From: Longimicrobium sp.
GTDB lineage: Bacteria; Gemmatimonadota; Gemmatimonadetes; Longimicrobiales; Longimicrobiaceae
Direction: 5' to 3'
NCBI GenBank assembly: GCA_036387335.1
Contig: DASVTZ010000105.1
Span: forward strand, 82,923-146,922
DNA: 64,000 nucleotides
The notes beneath the pieces are model-generated. The model had not been told where the DNA came from and did not search any database. It worked only from the letters and a program-made list of their open reading frames with translations. The translations under genes were made by a program, and so were the position numbers. This document shows positions 25,998 through 34,891 of this stretch, piece after piece (the stretch's first letter is position 1; each line of letters starts with the position of its first letter).

Positions 25998-26909
25998 ATG
26001 ATCGACTCGCATGACTCGATAGGCCGCCGCGAGATGCTGCGGCGCGCGATGTTGGCGGCGGGGGCGCTGGTGGCCCACCCGCTGTTCGGCTCCGCGACGA
26101 CGCCCGCGGACGACCGCGCGCGGCTGGCGAGCTGGGTGCGCACCCTGCGCGCGGAGCGGCTCACGACGTCGCGCGTGCCGCTGGGGCGCGCCGTGGCCCG
26201 CGTGGGCGAGCTGTCGCTCGGGTCGCCGTACGTGGCCGGGATGCTGGACGCGTACGCCAAGGAGGGCGGAGACCCGCGCAGCGAGCCCCTCACGCTGGAC
26301 CTGTCGCGCTTCGACTGCGTGCTGCTGGTGGAAGGGTGCCTGGCGGTGGCGCGTGCGGCGCAGGGGCAGGGGCGGTGGAGCGACTTCGCCCGCGAGGTGG
26401 AGCGGATGCGCTACCGCGGCGGCGTGAGGAACGGGTACGCCAGCCGCCTGCACTACTTCAGCGAGTGGATACAGGACAACGCCCGCCGCGGCCTGCTGCG
26501 CGACCTGGGCGCGGAGCTGGGCGGCTCCCGCGACGAGCGCCCGCTGCGCTTCATGACGGAGCACCGCTCCAGCTACCCCGCCCTGCGCGACGACGCCACC
26601 TTTCAGGCCATCGCCGAGCGCGAGCGCGCGCTGGACTCCATGCGCCGCACCGTGATCCCCACCGACCGGATCGCGGCGGTGCAGAACCGCATCCAGACGG
26701 GCGACGTGCTCGCCTTCGCCACGCGCATCGCCGGGCTGGACGCGACGCACACGGGGTTCGCGTACCGCGATCGCGCGGGGGTGATGCGCGTGCTGCACGC
26801 CCCGCTCTCCGGCGGCGCGGTGGAGGTGAGCCGCCGGACTTTGCCGGAGTACGTGGCCGCCATCCGCAACGCCACCGGGATCATGGTGGCGAGGCCGCTG
26901 CGGGGGTAG
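25998..26909 (+). CDS. DUF1460 family exported protein (amidase-like)
   Basis: A 303-residue protein with a twin-arginine-like leader (RREMLRRAMLAAGALVA). The body has VGELSLGSPYVAGMLD, LDLSRFDCVLLVEGCLA with the nucleophile-position Cys, NGYASRLHYFSEWIQDN with the His, and DVLAFATRIAGLDATHTGF. These match DUF1460, which has an NlpC/P60-related fold and is annotated as N-acetylmuramoyl-L-alanine amidase-like. Cys, His and a third polar residue are present, so it may be active in the periplasm. Confidence 0.82.
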   Translation: MIDSHDSIGRREMLRRAMLAAGALVAHPLFGSATTPADDRARLASWVRTLRAERLTTSRVPLGRAVARVGELSLGSPYVAGMLDAYAKEGGDPRSEPLTLDLSRFDCVLLVEGCLAVARAAQGQGRWSDFAREVERMRYRGGVRNGYASRLHYFSEWIQDNARRGLLRDLGAELGGSRDERPLRFMTEHRSSYPALRDDATFQAIAERERALDSMRRTVIPTDRIAAVQNRIQTGDVLAFATRIAGLDATHTGFAYRDRAGVMRVLHAPLSGGAVEVSRRTLPEYVAAIRNATGIMVARPLRG

Positions 26910-27061
26910 GGGCGGTCTTTGTGAGGACGGGCAGGGTTCGATTGCGCGGAGGACGGGTTCGACGATGCGGAGGGCACGGGCAGCCACGTGGGGCTGCCCC
27001 TACAGGGCTTTGGTGCGGAAGGGCGAGGATCGGGGTGGGGGAGAGGGCGGGCGTGATGAAT

Positions 27062-27092
27062 CACGCCCCTACGAGGGTGTCGTAGGGGCGTG
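27062..27092. terminator. Bidirectional hairpin between convergent genes
   Basis: 13-bp perfect stem CACGCCCCTACGA / TCGTAGGGGCGTG with a 5-base loop, between the end of the DUF1460 gene and the end of the minus-strand gene at 27107-27673. No long T-tract on either side. Confidence 0.55.
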
Positions 27093-27106
27093 AGGTGGAG
27101 CGGGGG

Positions 27107-27673
27107 TCAGCGGGTGCGGACGGTGAGGCCGACGGTGGTGGCGCCGTCGGGGTCGACGCTGACGCGGGCGGCGGCGGGGGGCTGGAACTCCTGCCACTCC
27201 TCCCGCGCCAGCGCCCATCCCAGCGCCCCGCCGATGGCGCCCCCCAGCACCGCCCCGCTCGCCGCGGCGACGGCCGTGGTGCCGGGGATCTCCCAGCGGT
27301 CGCCCGATACGGATGTGGCCAGGAGGGGGCCGCTCACCAGCCCCGCGGCGCCCAGCGAGATGGCCCCCATGCGCGCGCCGCGCCACGCGGTGTGCTGGCG
27401 GCGCACACCCAGGCTCCGCGCCAGCCCGCGCACGTCGGCGAAGGGGATCGTGCGCTCCACCCCGGTGCCCCGCTGGCGAACCGTGAGGCCCTGCCACTCG
27501 TAGGCGGTCAGCACCCCCGTGAAGGGGCCCTCCCCCTGGTCCGGCGTGATTACGCGCACGGTGTCGCCCACTACCAGCGCGCGGACGCGGCTGTGCTGCG
27601 CGTGGGCCGCGCCCGGCACGGCGGCCAGGAGGAGAAGGACTGCAAGAAAGCGGTTCGAGATCGTCTTCGTCAT
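27107..27673 (-). CDS. Hypothetical exported protein with glycine-zipper segment
   Basis: A 188-residue protein with a signal peptide (FLAVLLLLAAVPGAAHA, cleavage near 25). The first part of the mature region is a small beta domain (VRALVVGDTVRVITPDQGEG; LTAYEWQGLTVRQRG). The C-terminal half has two Gly/Ala-rich hydrophobic segments (ISLGAAGLVSGPLLA; AVAAASGAVLGGAIGGALGW) resembling glycine zippers. Probably an envelope protein; function unknown. The open frame extends upstream to 27835, but the signal peptide starts at ATG 27673. Confidence 0.75.
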   Translation of the reverse strand: MTKTISNRFLAVLLLLAAVPGAAHAQHSRVRALVVGDTVRVITPDQGEGPFTGVLTAYEWQGLTVRQRGTGVERTIPFADVRGLARSLGVRRQHTAWRGARMGAISLGAAGLVSGPLLATSVSGDRWEIPGTTAVAAASGAVLGGAIGGALGWALAREEWQEFQPPAAARVSVDPDGATTVGLTVRTR

Positions 27674-27828
27674 CGGGAGAGCGGCGGGTTGAGCGGCGTG
27701 CGAGCCCGTATGGTGGCGCACGAAACGAGCCCGGGCAAGGGCAACGGACTCGCCACGTGCTTCCGCGGCGGGTCCGGAGCTCCGCTCCCGATCCGACATT
27801 CGCCGTCGGGAGGTCCCTTGCTTCACGC

Positions 27829-27857
27829 TTGACACAATCTCATCGCGCCTTTATTGT
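27829..27857 (+). promoter_or_regulatory. Predicted sigma70-type promoter of the haloperoxidase gene
   Basis: TTGACA (27829-27834), 17-bp spacer, TATTGT (27852-27857). Consensus -35 with ideal spacing. It leaves a 5' leader of about 220 bp before ATG 28084. The leader contains GC-rich arms and no obvious gene. Confidence 0.65.
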
Positions 27858-28083
27858 CTCAATCAGACATACCGAAACCTGAAGCGGGGCACATCGCCTC
27901 GTCCGGCACAGCGGCCGGGCGGGGCCTTTTTGCGTCGTGCAGGCGGACGGAACAGAGACGGGCCGCCTCCAGGCCCCCCGGCAGAGCGATCCGGGACCGG
28001 ATGCAGACCCGCCGCGGCGAATGCCCGCGGCGGGTACGGAAACCGTCCGCCACTCGCGCGGCGGACCCGGCCCGGAGGCGAGC

Positions 28084-30366
28084 ATGGCAAAGGCGCACAC
28101 GCTGGTGGAGGACTTCAACGACAACGCCGTGGACAACACGCGGTGGTGGGTGTTCGGCGACGCAAGGGAGGTGAACCGCAGGCTGGAGCTCTGGATCCCC
28201 AGCAGCAAGGCGGACAGCTACGCGGGCTACACCGCCAAAGACGCGTACGACCTCACCGCCTCGCGCATCTGGGTGGAGCTGGTGCGGGCGCCGCGCACGG
28301 GGCAGGCGCAGCTGCGGGCGTACGTCAGCGAGGGAAACGAGCTCGCCATCGGGCTTGTCAACGGGCTCCTGCGCTGCGAGCAGCAGACCGGGGGCGCGTA
28401 CCTGGTCTTCCTCACGGTGCCGTACGACTTCCAGGCGCACCGCTGGCTCCAGATCCGCGAGCAGCACGGCACCGTGTTCTGGGAGGTCTCGCGCGACGGG
28501 TGGGAGTGGACGACGCTGTTCAGCAACGCTGCCCCGTTTTCACTCACCGCCATCAAGCCGGGGCTGTTCAGCGGCACGTACCAGGCGGCGCCCGCGCCGG
28601 GGCTGGTGGTCTTCGACAACCTGAACGTGCGGGAGACGAGCCTCTCGCGCCGCGTGGACCAGCGCCGCCTCTCCGCGCGCGACGTCCGGCAGCAGGCGGC
28701 GGAGCTGGCGGCGCGCCGACCCCACGAAGAGCACTTCAACAACAACGACGAGGTCGACTACCCCGCCACGCCGCTGGTGGGGAACTACTCCAAGAGCCTC
28801 AAGCACGACTCGCTCGGCGATCCGGTGGGCTATTCGTACGCGTCGCTGCTGCGCGCGCTGCAGAGCCAGGATCCCGGCGACTTCGAAGAGATCGTGCTGG
28901 CCTCTTCCGACGCGCTCAAGCTGACCAACCCGCAGTCGGGGCTGGCGTTCGACGTGGAGGGGCCGGATGCGCAGGAGCTGACCATGGCGCCCGCGCCGCG
29001 CTTCGACAGCGAGCAGGCGGCGCACGAGGCGGCGGAGCTGTACTGGATGGCGGCGGCGCGCGACGTCCACTTCGCCTCGTACGGCAGCAACTCCACCATC
29101 ACCGCCGCCATCGCGTCGATGAACGGTGAATTCCCCTGGTTCGGAGGCACCACGCCCGTGACGGCGCAGAACGTCTTCCGTGGGATCTACCCCGGCGAGC
29201 AGACGGGGCCGTACGTCAGCCAGTTCCTGCTCAAGGGCAACACCGACCCGCGCAAGCCGGCCGGGTTCGGGCGCGATGCCACGGACGGCTTCATCTCCTA
29301 CGGTGCCCGCGTCATCGACCAGCGCCTGGTTCCCGCGCTCGCAGGCAAGAACTGGATGGGAGGGTTCCCCGTCTGGCTGGACGTGCAGAACGGGATGGAC
29401 CGGCGCGGCATGGACCTGTTCGAGAGCACCCGCGTCTTTATCCGCAACCTGCGCGACGGCGCCACCTTCGTGCACTTCGACCAGGTGCTCGACGCCTACT
29501 ACAACACGGCGTGGATCCTCATGTCCGAGCCCATGGGCAACCAGCTCAGCTTCCAGTCCGGCGTCACCAGGCGGCCGCAGATCGACGTGGAGTTCGCCAA
29601 GAACGCGGGCAACCCGTACGACCCGCCGGGCATGCTGATGGACGCGCGCAAGCAGGCGGGGTTCGGCACATTCGGGCCCATCCACCTGCTGCAGGTGCTG
29701 GGTGAGGTGCTGGGCCGCGCGCTGCGGGCGGTGTGGTGGCAGAAGTGGGGGGTGCACCGCCGGCTGCGGCCCGAGGAGTACGGCGGGCGCGTGCACAACC
29801 AGATGGTGTTCAACCAGAGCTCGGGTACGCAGGGGCGAGCCTACCCTCTCCACACGAGCATCATCAACTCGCTGCAGGGTGGCGGTCTGGCTCCGTACTA
29901 CGGCCAGCCGGGGGAGTTCTCCCCCTCCTCGTACCTGCTGCCCCAGGCGTACTCCGAGGGCTCGCCCACGCACCCGGCGTACGGCGCGGGGCACGCCACC
30001 GGCTCGGGAGCGCTCGCGACGATGCTCAAGGCGTTCTTCGACGAGACGGCCCCCATCGAGAACCCGCTCGTGGCCAGCACCGACGGCCTGTCGCTGGTGC
30101 CGTACACGGGCGCCGACGCGGGGCAGATGACGTTGGGCGGCGAGATGAACAAGCTGGCGGGGAACATCGCCATCTTCCGCAACGCGGCGGGGGTGCACTG
30201 GCGCAGCGACTACACGGAGTCGCTCCCCTTCGGCGAGGCCATCGCCATCCGCATGCTCCAGGAGATGTCGCTGGGCTTCAACGAGGACGACGCCTACTTC
30301 CAGCTCACCCGGTTCGACGGCCAGACCATCCGCATCTTCGACGGCAAGGTGGTGGCGCTGGTGTAA
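28084..30366 (+). CDS. Vanadium-dependent haloperoxidase with N-terminal lectin-like domain
   Basis: A 760-residue protein. The first 190 residues resemble a concanavalin-like beta-sandwich (LVEDFNDNAVDNTRWWVFGD, YDLTASRIWVELV). The C-terminal half is the all-helical haloperoxidase domain with vanadate ligands in bromoperoxidase order. Lys554 and Arg562 lie in KWGVHRRLRP, Gly636-His637 in HPAYGAGHAT, and Arg699 and His705 in FRNAAGVHWRSD. The usual Ser of the SGH motif is Ala635. Such enzymes oxidise halides with hydrogen peroxide. No signal peptide from this start. A GGAGG ribosome site sits just before ATG 28084; a 49-codon upstream extension is proline/arginine-rich and unlikely. Confidence 0.9.
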   Translation: MAKAHTLVEDFNDNAVDNTRWWVFGDAREVNRRLELWIPSSKADSYAGYTAKDAYDLTASRIWVELVRAPRTGQAQLRAYVSEGNELAIGLVNGLLRCEQQTGGAYLVFLTVPYDFQAHRWLQIREQHGTVFWEVSRDGWEWTTLFSNAAPFSLTAIKPGLFSGTYQAAPAPGLVVFDNLNVRETSLSRRVDQRRLSARDVRQQAAELAARRPHEEHFNNNDEVDYPATPLVGNYSKSLKHDSLGDPVGYSYASLLRALQSQDPGDFEEIVLASSDALKLTNPQSGLAFDVEGPDAQELTMAPAPRFDSEQAAHEAAELYWMAAARDVHFASYGSNSTITAAIASMNGEFPWFGGTTPVTAQNVFRGIYPGEQTGPYVSQFLLKGNTDPRKPAGFGRDATDGFISYGARVIDQRLVPALAGKNWMGGFPVWLDVQNGMDRRGMDLFESTRVFIRNLRDGATFVHFDQVLDAYYNTAWILMSEPMGNQLSFQSGVTRRPQIDVEFAKNAGNPYDPPGMLMDARKQAGFGTFGPIHLLQVLGEVLGRALRAVWWQKWGVHRRLRPEEYGGRVHNQMVFNQSSGTQGRAYPLHTSIINSLQGGGLAPYYGQPGEFSPSSYLLPQAYSEGSPTHPAYGAGHATGSGALATMLKAFFDETAPIENPLVASTDGLSLVPYTGADAGQMTLGGEMNKLAGNIAIFRNAAGVHWRSDYTESLPFGEAIAIRMLQEMSLGFNEDDAYFQLTRFDGQTIRIFDGKVVALV

Positions 30367-30399
30367 GGGAAGCGGACGTCGCGCAGGCGCCTGGCAAAG

Positions 30400-30427
30400 A
30401 CGGCCCCGCCAGTTGGCGGGGCCGTTT
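30400..30427. terminator. Bidirectional terminator hairpin
   Basis: 11-bp perfect stem ACGGCCCCGCC / GGCGGGGCCGT with AGTT loop, followed by TTTC. It lies between convergent genes, ending the haloperoxidase transcript and facing the end of the small gene at 30427-30594. Confidence 0.75.
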
Positions 30428-30594
30428 CACCTGAACTTTCGGATTGGCGCGGCACCATAACGGGCGGCCCAATCCTCGATCTTTTTGATCTCCTCCGGGG
30501 TGAGGCGCGGCGGCGGCGGAATCGGCGGCTTGGATCCGCCCCGCGGGGGCACCGGCGCCGGAAGCGGCGGCGCGCCTGGCTTACTCTCGCTCAT
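30427..30594 (-). CDS. Small proline-rich protein, 55 residues
   Basis: MSESKPGAPPLPAPVPPRGG begins a 55-residue protein whose first 30 residues are mostly proline, followed by a short charged helix (RLTPEEIKKIEDWAARYGA). Its ATG overlaps the stop of the proteasome-like gene by 4 bp (ATGA 30591-30594), which argues for a real, co-translated gene. Function unknown. A partner, substrate or adaptor of the neighbouring hydrolase is a reasonable guess only. Confidence 0.65.
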   Translation of the reverse strand: MSESKPGAPPLPAPVPPRGGSKPPIPPPPRLTPEEIKKIEDWAARYGAAPIRKFR

Positions 30595-31601
30595 ATCGCT
30601 CCCATGCGCTTGTTTGTTCGAGCGGTACCATCGGCGGGAGGGTTGAGGTCCCGAGTGAAGTAGTGTTTGCGAGCAACCCACTTGAACCCCTGGTGCCGCG
30701 TGACCACCGCGATGTCGATGGGCGGAGCCACCGCCGGTACCCCTTGCTTGAACCTTACATACCCGACCGTTACGTCCGCCAGGTACTCCACGAGATCGAT
30801 GGCGTCCTGCAAGGGCATGCCGGGATGGGCAAGCTCCGTTCGCGAAACGAGGAGCTGATCCGCCATTTCCGGCGCGATACCCGCCTGCACCACGCGAAGG
30901 TGCGCTTCGTGCGACCAGCCGTATACCAGCCGGTACAACGCTTCCGGCATTCCCCAGAAGTCGGCTACGCCCGATTCGCCCTGGCCGAACCTCTGTTCTG
31001 GCCCCGTGCACCGGCCATCCGATTCTATAGTGACGGTCCAGACCTCCGAATAGTAGCTAGCCGCCGAGAGCCCGGCAACGACAAAACCGAGCGTCGGGAA
31101 CTCAGGGGCCTCCGCCCCGGGAGCGCCTCCCTCTCCGTCCCACTCCGCGTCAGGTTCGGATGTGTCAGGGCCGAGTGCCATGGGGTTGCCGAATTCGGGA
31201 GCGTACAGCCCATCGTAAAAGAAATCGCGGACCCGCTGGGCGACTTCTTCAACCGTGTACTCCGAGGGATCGAGCGCCCATTCCGGATGCGCGGGATCCT
31301 CCCCACTGAGGCGCTGCCGCAGGTCTCGCGCGAGACTTCCGATCGATAGCCCAGCGAGGCCGCCCAGCCCGTACGTCATGAGCCCGATGGGGAGGCCCTT
31401 CACCAGGTTGATGGTCTTTTCGGCGTTGTTGTATACGTTGAAGTACCTGTCGTTCTCGCCGATCAGCGACGCCGCGCTGTCCGTGCCGAGTACCACTCCG
31501 TCTCCAACTTTCAGGCAGATGGCGATCGTCACGGCACGTTCCGGGAAGAAAGTGGACCTTTCGAGGCTAAGCTCGTCAGGAACAGATACCCCGGACGGCA
31601 C
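30591..31601 (-). CDS. Proteasome-like Ntn-hydrolase family protein
   Basis: A 336-residue protein whose N-terminal half follows the 20S proteasome beta/HslV/Anbu pattern. After about 24 residues comes a candidate nucleophile Thr25 in VTIAICLKVGDGVVLGTDSA, with Asp41 at the +16 position used by proteasomes. Then come an NAEKTINLVKGLPIGLMTYG strand pair holding the Lys position and a helix LSIGSLARDLRQRL. A strand near the C-terminus (PIDIAVVTRHQGFKWV) matches the last sheet strands of such proteins. The middle 100 residues are an insertion with an acidic loop. A propeptide of 24 residues would be removed on self-activation. Identity is inferred from pattern; known single-gene relatives include Anbu. 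Confidence 0.65.
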   Translation of the reverse strand: MPSGVSVPDELSLERSTFFPERAVTIAICLKVGDGVVLGTDSAASLIGENDRYFNVYNNAEKTINLVKGLPIGLMTYGLGGLAGLSIGSLARDLRQRLSGEDPAHPEWALDPSEYTVEEVAQRVRDFFYDGLYAPEFGNPMALGPDTSEPDAEWDGEGGAPGAEAPEFPTLGFVVAGLSAASYYSEVWTVTIESDGRCTGPEQRFGQGESGVADFWGMPEALYRLVYGWSHEAHLRVVQAGIAPEMADQLLVSRTELAHPGMPLQDAIDLVEYLADVTVGYVRFKQGVPAVAPPIDIAVVTRHQGFKWVARKHYFTRDLNPPADGTARTNKRMGAI

Positions 31602-31610
31602 CGACCGGTG

Positions 31611-32258
31611 CTAGGCCCCGCGCAGCACCTCGTCGCCCGCCACGACGAACACCTGGTCGCCGGGCAGAGGGGCGACGGTGGCGGCGCCGGTGAAGGCGCC
31701 GAAGGCGGGGAGGATTCCCACGTCCGCGCCGAAGTGGAAGCAGGGGAGGCGCTCCCTCGCCCGGCCGCGGCCGCGCAGGATGGCGGCGGGGTGCACGTGG
31801 CCGGCCAGCACGTAGCCCCGTGCGTCGGGCTCCGGGTGGTGCGCGTAGACGAACGGCGGGGACGGGAGCGGCGGGTCCGCCACGCGGAAGCCGAGGTCGG
31901 GCGGGGGATCGCCGGCGCCGCGGTCGTGGTTGCCGCGCACCAGCGTCAGCCGCAGGGCCGGGTGCCGCGCCCGCCACCCGCGCACCTCCGCCAGCACCGC
32001 CGCGGACTTCCCCTGGCGCGCGTGGAAGAGGTCGCCCAGGAAGACGATCTCCTCCGCCCCCGTGCGTTCCAGCGCCGCGTCCAGCCGTGCGAGCCCCTCG
32101 GCGGTGGTGCCGCCGGGCACCGCGATGCCGGCGGCGCGGAATGTGGCCGCCTTGCCCCAGTGCGCATCCGCCACCAGCAGCTCCCCCGTCGCCGGCCGGA
32201 AGAGCGCCCGCTCCGCCAGCAGCACCACCCGCTCCCCCGCGACCTCCGTATCGATCAC
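31611..32258 (-). CDS. pdeM: Ligase-associated DNA damage response endonuclease PdeM
   Basis: A 215-residue calcineurin-like phosphoesterase with all metal motifs: LVADAHWGKAATFR, IVFLGDLFHARQGK, LVRGNHDRG and VLAGHVHPA, plus FHFGADVGILPAFGAFTG typical of PdeM. PdeM acts with a DEXH helicase, an ATP-dependent ligase and an MBL-fold exonuclease in DNA end repair. All three partners occur in this window (35844, 40451, 43371). It lies 2 bp from the end of the kinase-TonB gene, so it may be in that transcript. Confidence 0.92.
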   Translation of the reverse strand: MIDTEVAGERVVLLAERALFRPATGELLVADAHWGKAATFRAAGIAVPGGTTAEGLARLDAALERTGAEEIVFLGDLFHARQGKSAAVLAEVRGWRARHPALRLTLVRGNHDRGAGDPPPDLGFRVADPPLPSPPFVYAHHPEPDARGYVLAGHVHPAAILRGRGRARERLPCFHFGADVGILPAFGAFTGAATVAPLPGDQVFVVAGDEVLRGA

Positions 32259-32260
32259 GC

Positions 32261-34069
32261 TCAGTACGTCTGCACTTGATAGGTGATCGGGAGCTGCACG
32301 GTGGTGCGGACGGGGCGGTCGTTCACCATCCCCGTGGTGAAGCGCATCCTCTCGGCCACCTCTATGGCCGCCTGGGAGAACTGCGGGTTGTCGCTCTCCA
32401 GCACCTCCACGCTCGCGGGGTCCACGGATCCGTCCTCCATGATGGTGAAGCGCAGGCTCACGGACCCGCCGACGCCGGCGTCGCGCAGGAGCGGCGGGTA
32501 GGTGCGCTCCAGGGCCCGCTGCACCACCGCGTGGTTGCTGAGCTGCGGCGGCTCGTCGACGTCCGAGATGTCATACGTCTGCCCGTCGCTCACCGGAGGA
32601 GGGAAGCGGGGCGGAAGGGGCGGCATGACGTCTTCGTCTTCGTGGTAGGGAGCCGGACCGGGGCCCCCGCTCACCGCATCCGCCGTCAGGCCGGCGGCGA
32701 CGGTCAGGAGGAGCATGACGGCGGCGAGCTGGCTCCAGTTGCGCGGGTTGCTGCGCGGCTGCAGTGCCGCCAGCGCCGCGACGAGCGCCAGGATGCCCGC
32801 GAAGAGCTGCCCCAGCCCCAGCGGCATCATCGCCAGCAGGAGGAGGGGAAAGATCCAGACGGCCGGGTCCGCGAGGGAGCTCTGCACCGCCGCCATGGCG
32901 CGCGCCGCGAGCGGGGCCGCGGGGGGTGCCGGCCTGCGCGGGCGCGGAGCGGGCGCCGGTGCGGGAATGGGCGGTGGCGCGGGGCGCCGCATGCGCGTGC
33001 CCACGCGGCTCGCGGCCTCAGCGGTGGCTGGGAAGGGGTCGCGGCCGCGCAGCAGGCGGGCGCGCTCGCACCACGGACAGATCCCCAGGTGCGCGCCGAA
33101 ACGGTGCTGCGGGTTCAGGTCGCAGCGGCGCAGCTCGCCCTCGGCTTCCCTGAGCGCGGCGCGCCAGCTCTCCGCGCTCGGCCGGACGGCGGGGTCCTGG
33201 TGGCCGTCCACGAAGCAGCGCACGAACAGCTCGCGTACGCCCGGATGCAGTACCTCGAACGGGAGCGCCAGCCGCGGCGGCGTGGCCGTGCGCCCGGGGC
33301 GGTCGCTGGCGTACGGGAACATCCCCGCGCGCAGCCGCTCCTCCAGCGGCTCCGGCTCCGCGCCGCCCACCGTGCGCACGGCGAAGGGGTGCGTCCCCTC
33401 CATCAGCAGGAGGAAGAGGAGGACGGCAAGGCCGAAGCGGTCGTGCTCCGGCGTGCGGTCCACCGCGCCAAAGGGGACGCCCTGGAGCTCGGGCGCGGTG
33501 AACTCCGGCCGCCCCACGCGCGAGCGGTAGACGGCGCCGGCGGCGGGGTCGGGGACCTGGAAGCCGTCCGTGTCCACCAGCGTGATCGCGCCGTCGGGGG
33601 CCACCAGGATGTTGGACTCGTTGACGTCGCCCACCACGTAGCCGCGCTCATGCAGCGCGGCGAAGGCGGCGGCGAGGTTGGACCCCGCCCGATGCAGCAG
33701 CCCGTAGTGGAAGAGCGGCGCCCGGGTGCGGCGCGTCACCGGGTTGTAGAACTCGAAGACGCGCGGCCCCTCCGCCCGTGGCATCAGGAACCCGACGGGC
33801 CGCCCCTCCTCGTCGACGACCCCCTCCTGCGGCCACGCGAGCCGAACCGCGCCCTCAGGGTCGGGCCCGAGCAGCGGCGGCGCCGCGATCATGCGCGCGA
33901 TCTTGCGGGCGCGCTCGGGCGTGGGCTGGCGGAAGAGCTTGACCACCCGCTCCGCATCGCCCGGCAGCGCAAAGACGCGCGCCTCCCCGCCGGCGCCGAG
34001 CAGCAGCGACGGATCCAGCCGCAGCGTGACGCCGCGAGCGCGAAGCAAGGGGATCGGTGGGTCAGCCAT
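32261..34069 (-). CDS. TerY-P-type protein kinase fused to a TonB C-terminal domain
   Basis: A 602-residue membrane protein. A kinase domain occupies about 15-320: glycine-loop LLGAGGEARVF, catalytic loop GYVVGDVNESNILV and metal-binding VDTDGFQV. A zinc-ribbon-like tail follows (RRCDLNPQHRFGAH with ICPWC), then a proline-rich linker. A membrane hairpin (VWIFPLLLLAMMPLGLGQ, about 410-470) leads to a C-terminal TonB_C domain of about 100 residues (YPPLLRDAGVGGSVSLRFTI, DRPVRTTVQLPITY). Kinase, PP2C and vWA genes together are the known TerY-P triad; the TonB domain on the kinase would place it in the periplasm and is unusual. Confidence 0.85.
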   Translation of the reverse strand: MADPPIPLLRARGVTLRLDPSLLLGAGGEARVFALPGDAERVVKLFRQPTPERARKIARMIAAPPLLGPDPEGAVRLAWPQEGVVDEEGRPVGFLMPRAEGPRVFEFYNPVTRRTRAPLFHYGLLHRAGSNLAAAFAALHERGYVVGDVNESNILVAPDGAITLVDTDGFQVPDPAAGAVYRSRVGRPEFTAPELQGVPFGAVDRTPEHDRFGLAVLLFLLLMEGTHPFAVRTVGGAEPEPLEERLRAGMFPYASDRPGRTATPPRLALPFEVLHPGVRELFVRCFVDGHQDPAVRPSAESWRAALREAEGELRRCDLNPQHRFGAHLGICPWCERARLLRGRDPFPATAEAASRVGTRMRRPAPPPIPAPAPAPRPRRPAPPAAPLAARAMAAVQSSLADPAVWIFPLLLLAMMPLGLGQLFAGILALVAALAALQPRSNPRNWSQLAAVMLLLTVAAGLTADAVSGGPGPAPYHEDEDVMPPLPPRFPPPVSDGQTYDISDVDEPPQLSNHAVVQRALERTYPPLLRDAGVGGSVSLRFTIMEDGSVDPASVEVLESDNPQFSQAAIEVAERMRFTTGMVNDRPVRTTVQLPITYQVQTY

Positions 34070-34075
34070 CGAATA

Positions 34076-34170
34076 GTGCGTAAGTGCGTAAGTGCGTAAG
34101 TGCGTTAGTCCTGAGTCCTAAGTGCTAAACTACACATACTTAGCACTTGGGACTTAGGACTTGGCACTTC
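34076..34170. repeat. Repeat family D, copy 2 with hairpin
   Basis: Tandem GTGCGTAA units (34078-34110) followed by an inverted pair AGTCCTAAGTGCTAA (34114-34128) and TTAGCACTTGGGACT (from 34140). The right end GGAAGTGCC on the minus strand supplies the C-terminal GSAKS and stop of the PP2C gene. Confidence 0.75.
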
Positions 34171-34891
34171 CAGTTCTTGCCGCGATCACCAGCGTCAGGT
34201 CGTCGTCCGCGCGGGCGGTGACGCGCGGGCCGGCGAGGAAGGCGGCCAGCTCGGCTTCGCCCGCCTGCGCATCGTCGGTGTCGCCGGCGAAGCGGAAGAG
34301 CGGGGCGAAAAAGGGCGCGTGCGGCGCATTGTCCGGACGGCGGAGCGCGAGGCCCTGCAGCCCGTCGCTGAACGCGGCCAGGTGCAGCGGGGTGCCGCTC
34401 CAGCTGCTCCGCTGCACCGCGTCCAGCGCGCCCGGCGAGGTGAGGAAGACCGTCTCGTTCACGAACTCGCCTCCCATCGGCACCGTGACCGAGTGCATTC
34501 CATCGGCCCCCTCCACCACGAGCGCGCCATCGCCCACCTGCGCCGCGGACACGCCGTCGTCGCCCGCCAGCGCGAGGATCAGCGTAGTCGCCAACTCGCG
34601 AGGGGCGGCGTTGCGGCGGGCGGCTTCCTCCTCGACGGCGGCCAGCGCGGCGATCAGTGCGCGGTCCAGCGACGGGCCCGCATCGCCGCCATCGCCGAGC
34701 GCTTCGATGGCGGCGCGCGCGGCGGCGGCGGCTCCCGCGGCGGCGTGCGTGGCGGAACCGGCGCCATCCGCCACCGCCAGCGCGACCGTGCCGCAGGGTA
34801 GAACGCGCCAGGCATGCGCATCTTGGCACGGCGTACCCTCACGCACGTGCCGGGTGCCGCGGACGGAAGCGCCCAGCACGCGCCAGGTCAC
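34154..34891 (-). CDS. PP2C-family serine/threonine phosphatase
   Basis: A 245-residue PPM-fold protein read from GTG 34891: SVRGTRHVREGTPCQDAH, ALAVADGAGSATHAAAGA with the metal-binding Asp-Gly, AAQVGDGALVV and ADDDLTLVIA with the last Asp pair. It would remove phosphate from targets of the neighbouring kinase. GTGA overlap of 4 bp with the vWA gene (34888-34891). Its final codons lie in a repeat. Confidence 0.9.
   Translation of the reverse strand: MTWRVLGASVRGTRHVREGTPCQDAHAWRVLPCGTVALAVADGAGSATHAAAGAAAAARAAIEALGDGGDAGPSLDRALIAALAAVEEEAARRNAAPRELATTLILALAGDDGVSAAQVGDGALVVEGADGMHSVTVPMGGEFVNETVFLTSPGALDAVQRSSWSGTPLHLAAFSDGLQGLALRRPDNAPHAPFFAPLFRFAGDTDDAQAGEAELAAFLAGPRVTARADDDLTLVIAARTGSAKS

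Noticed and set aside
27937..28083. Upstream ATG start for the haloperoxidase
   Set aside because: The added 49 residues are proline/arginine-rich without family similarity, and the ribosome site is at 28084.
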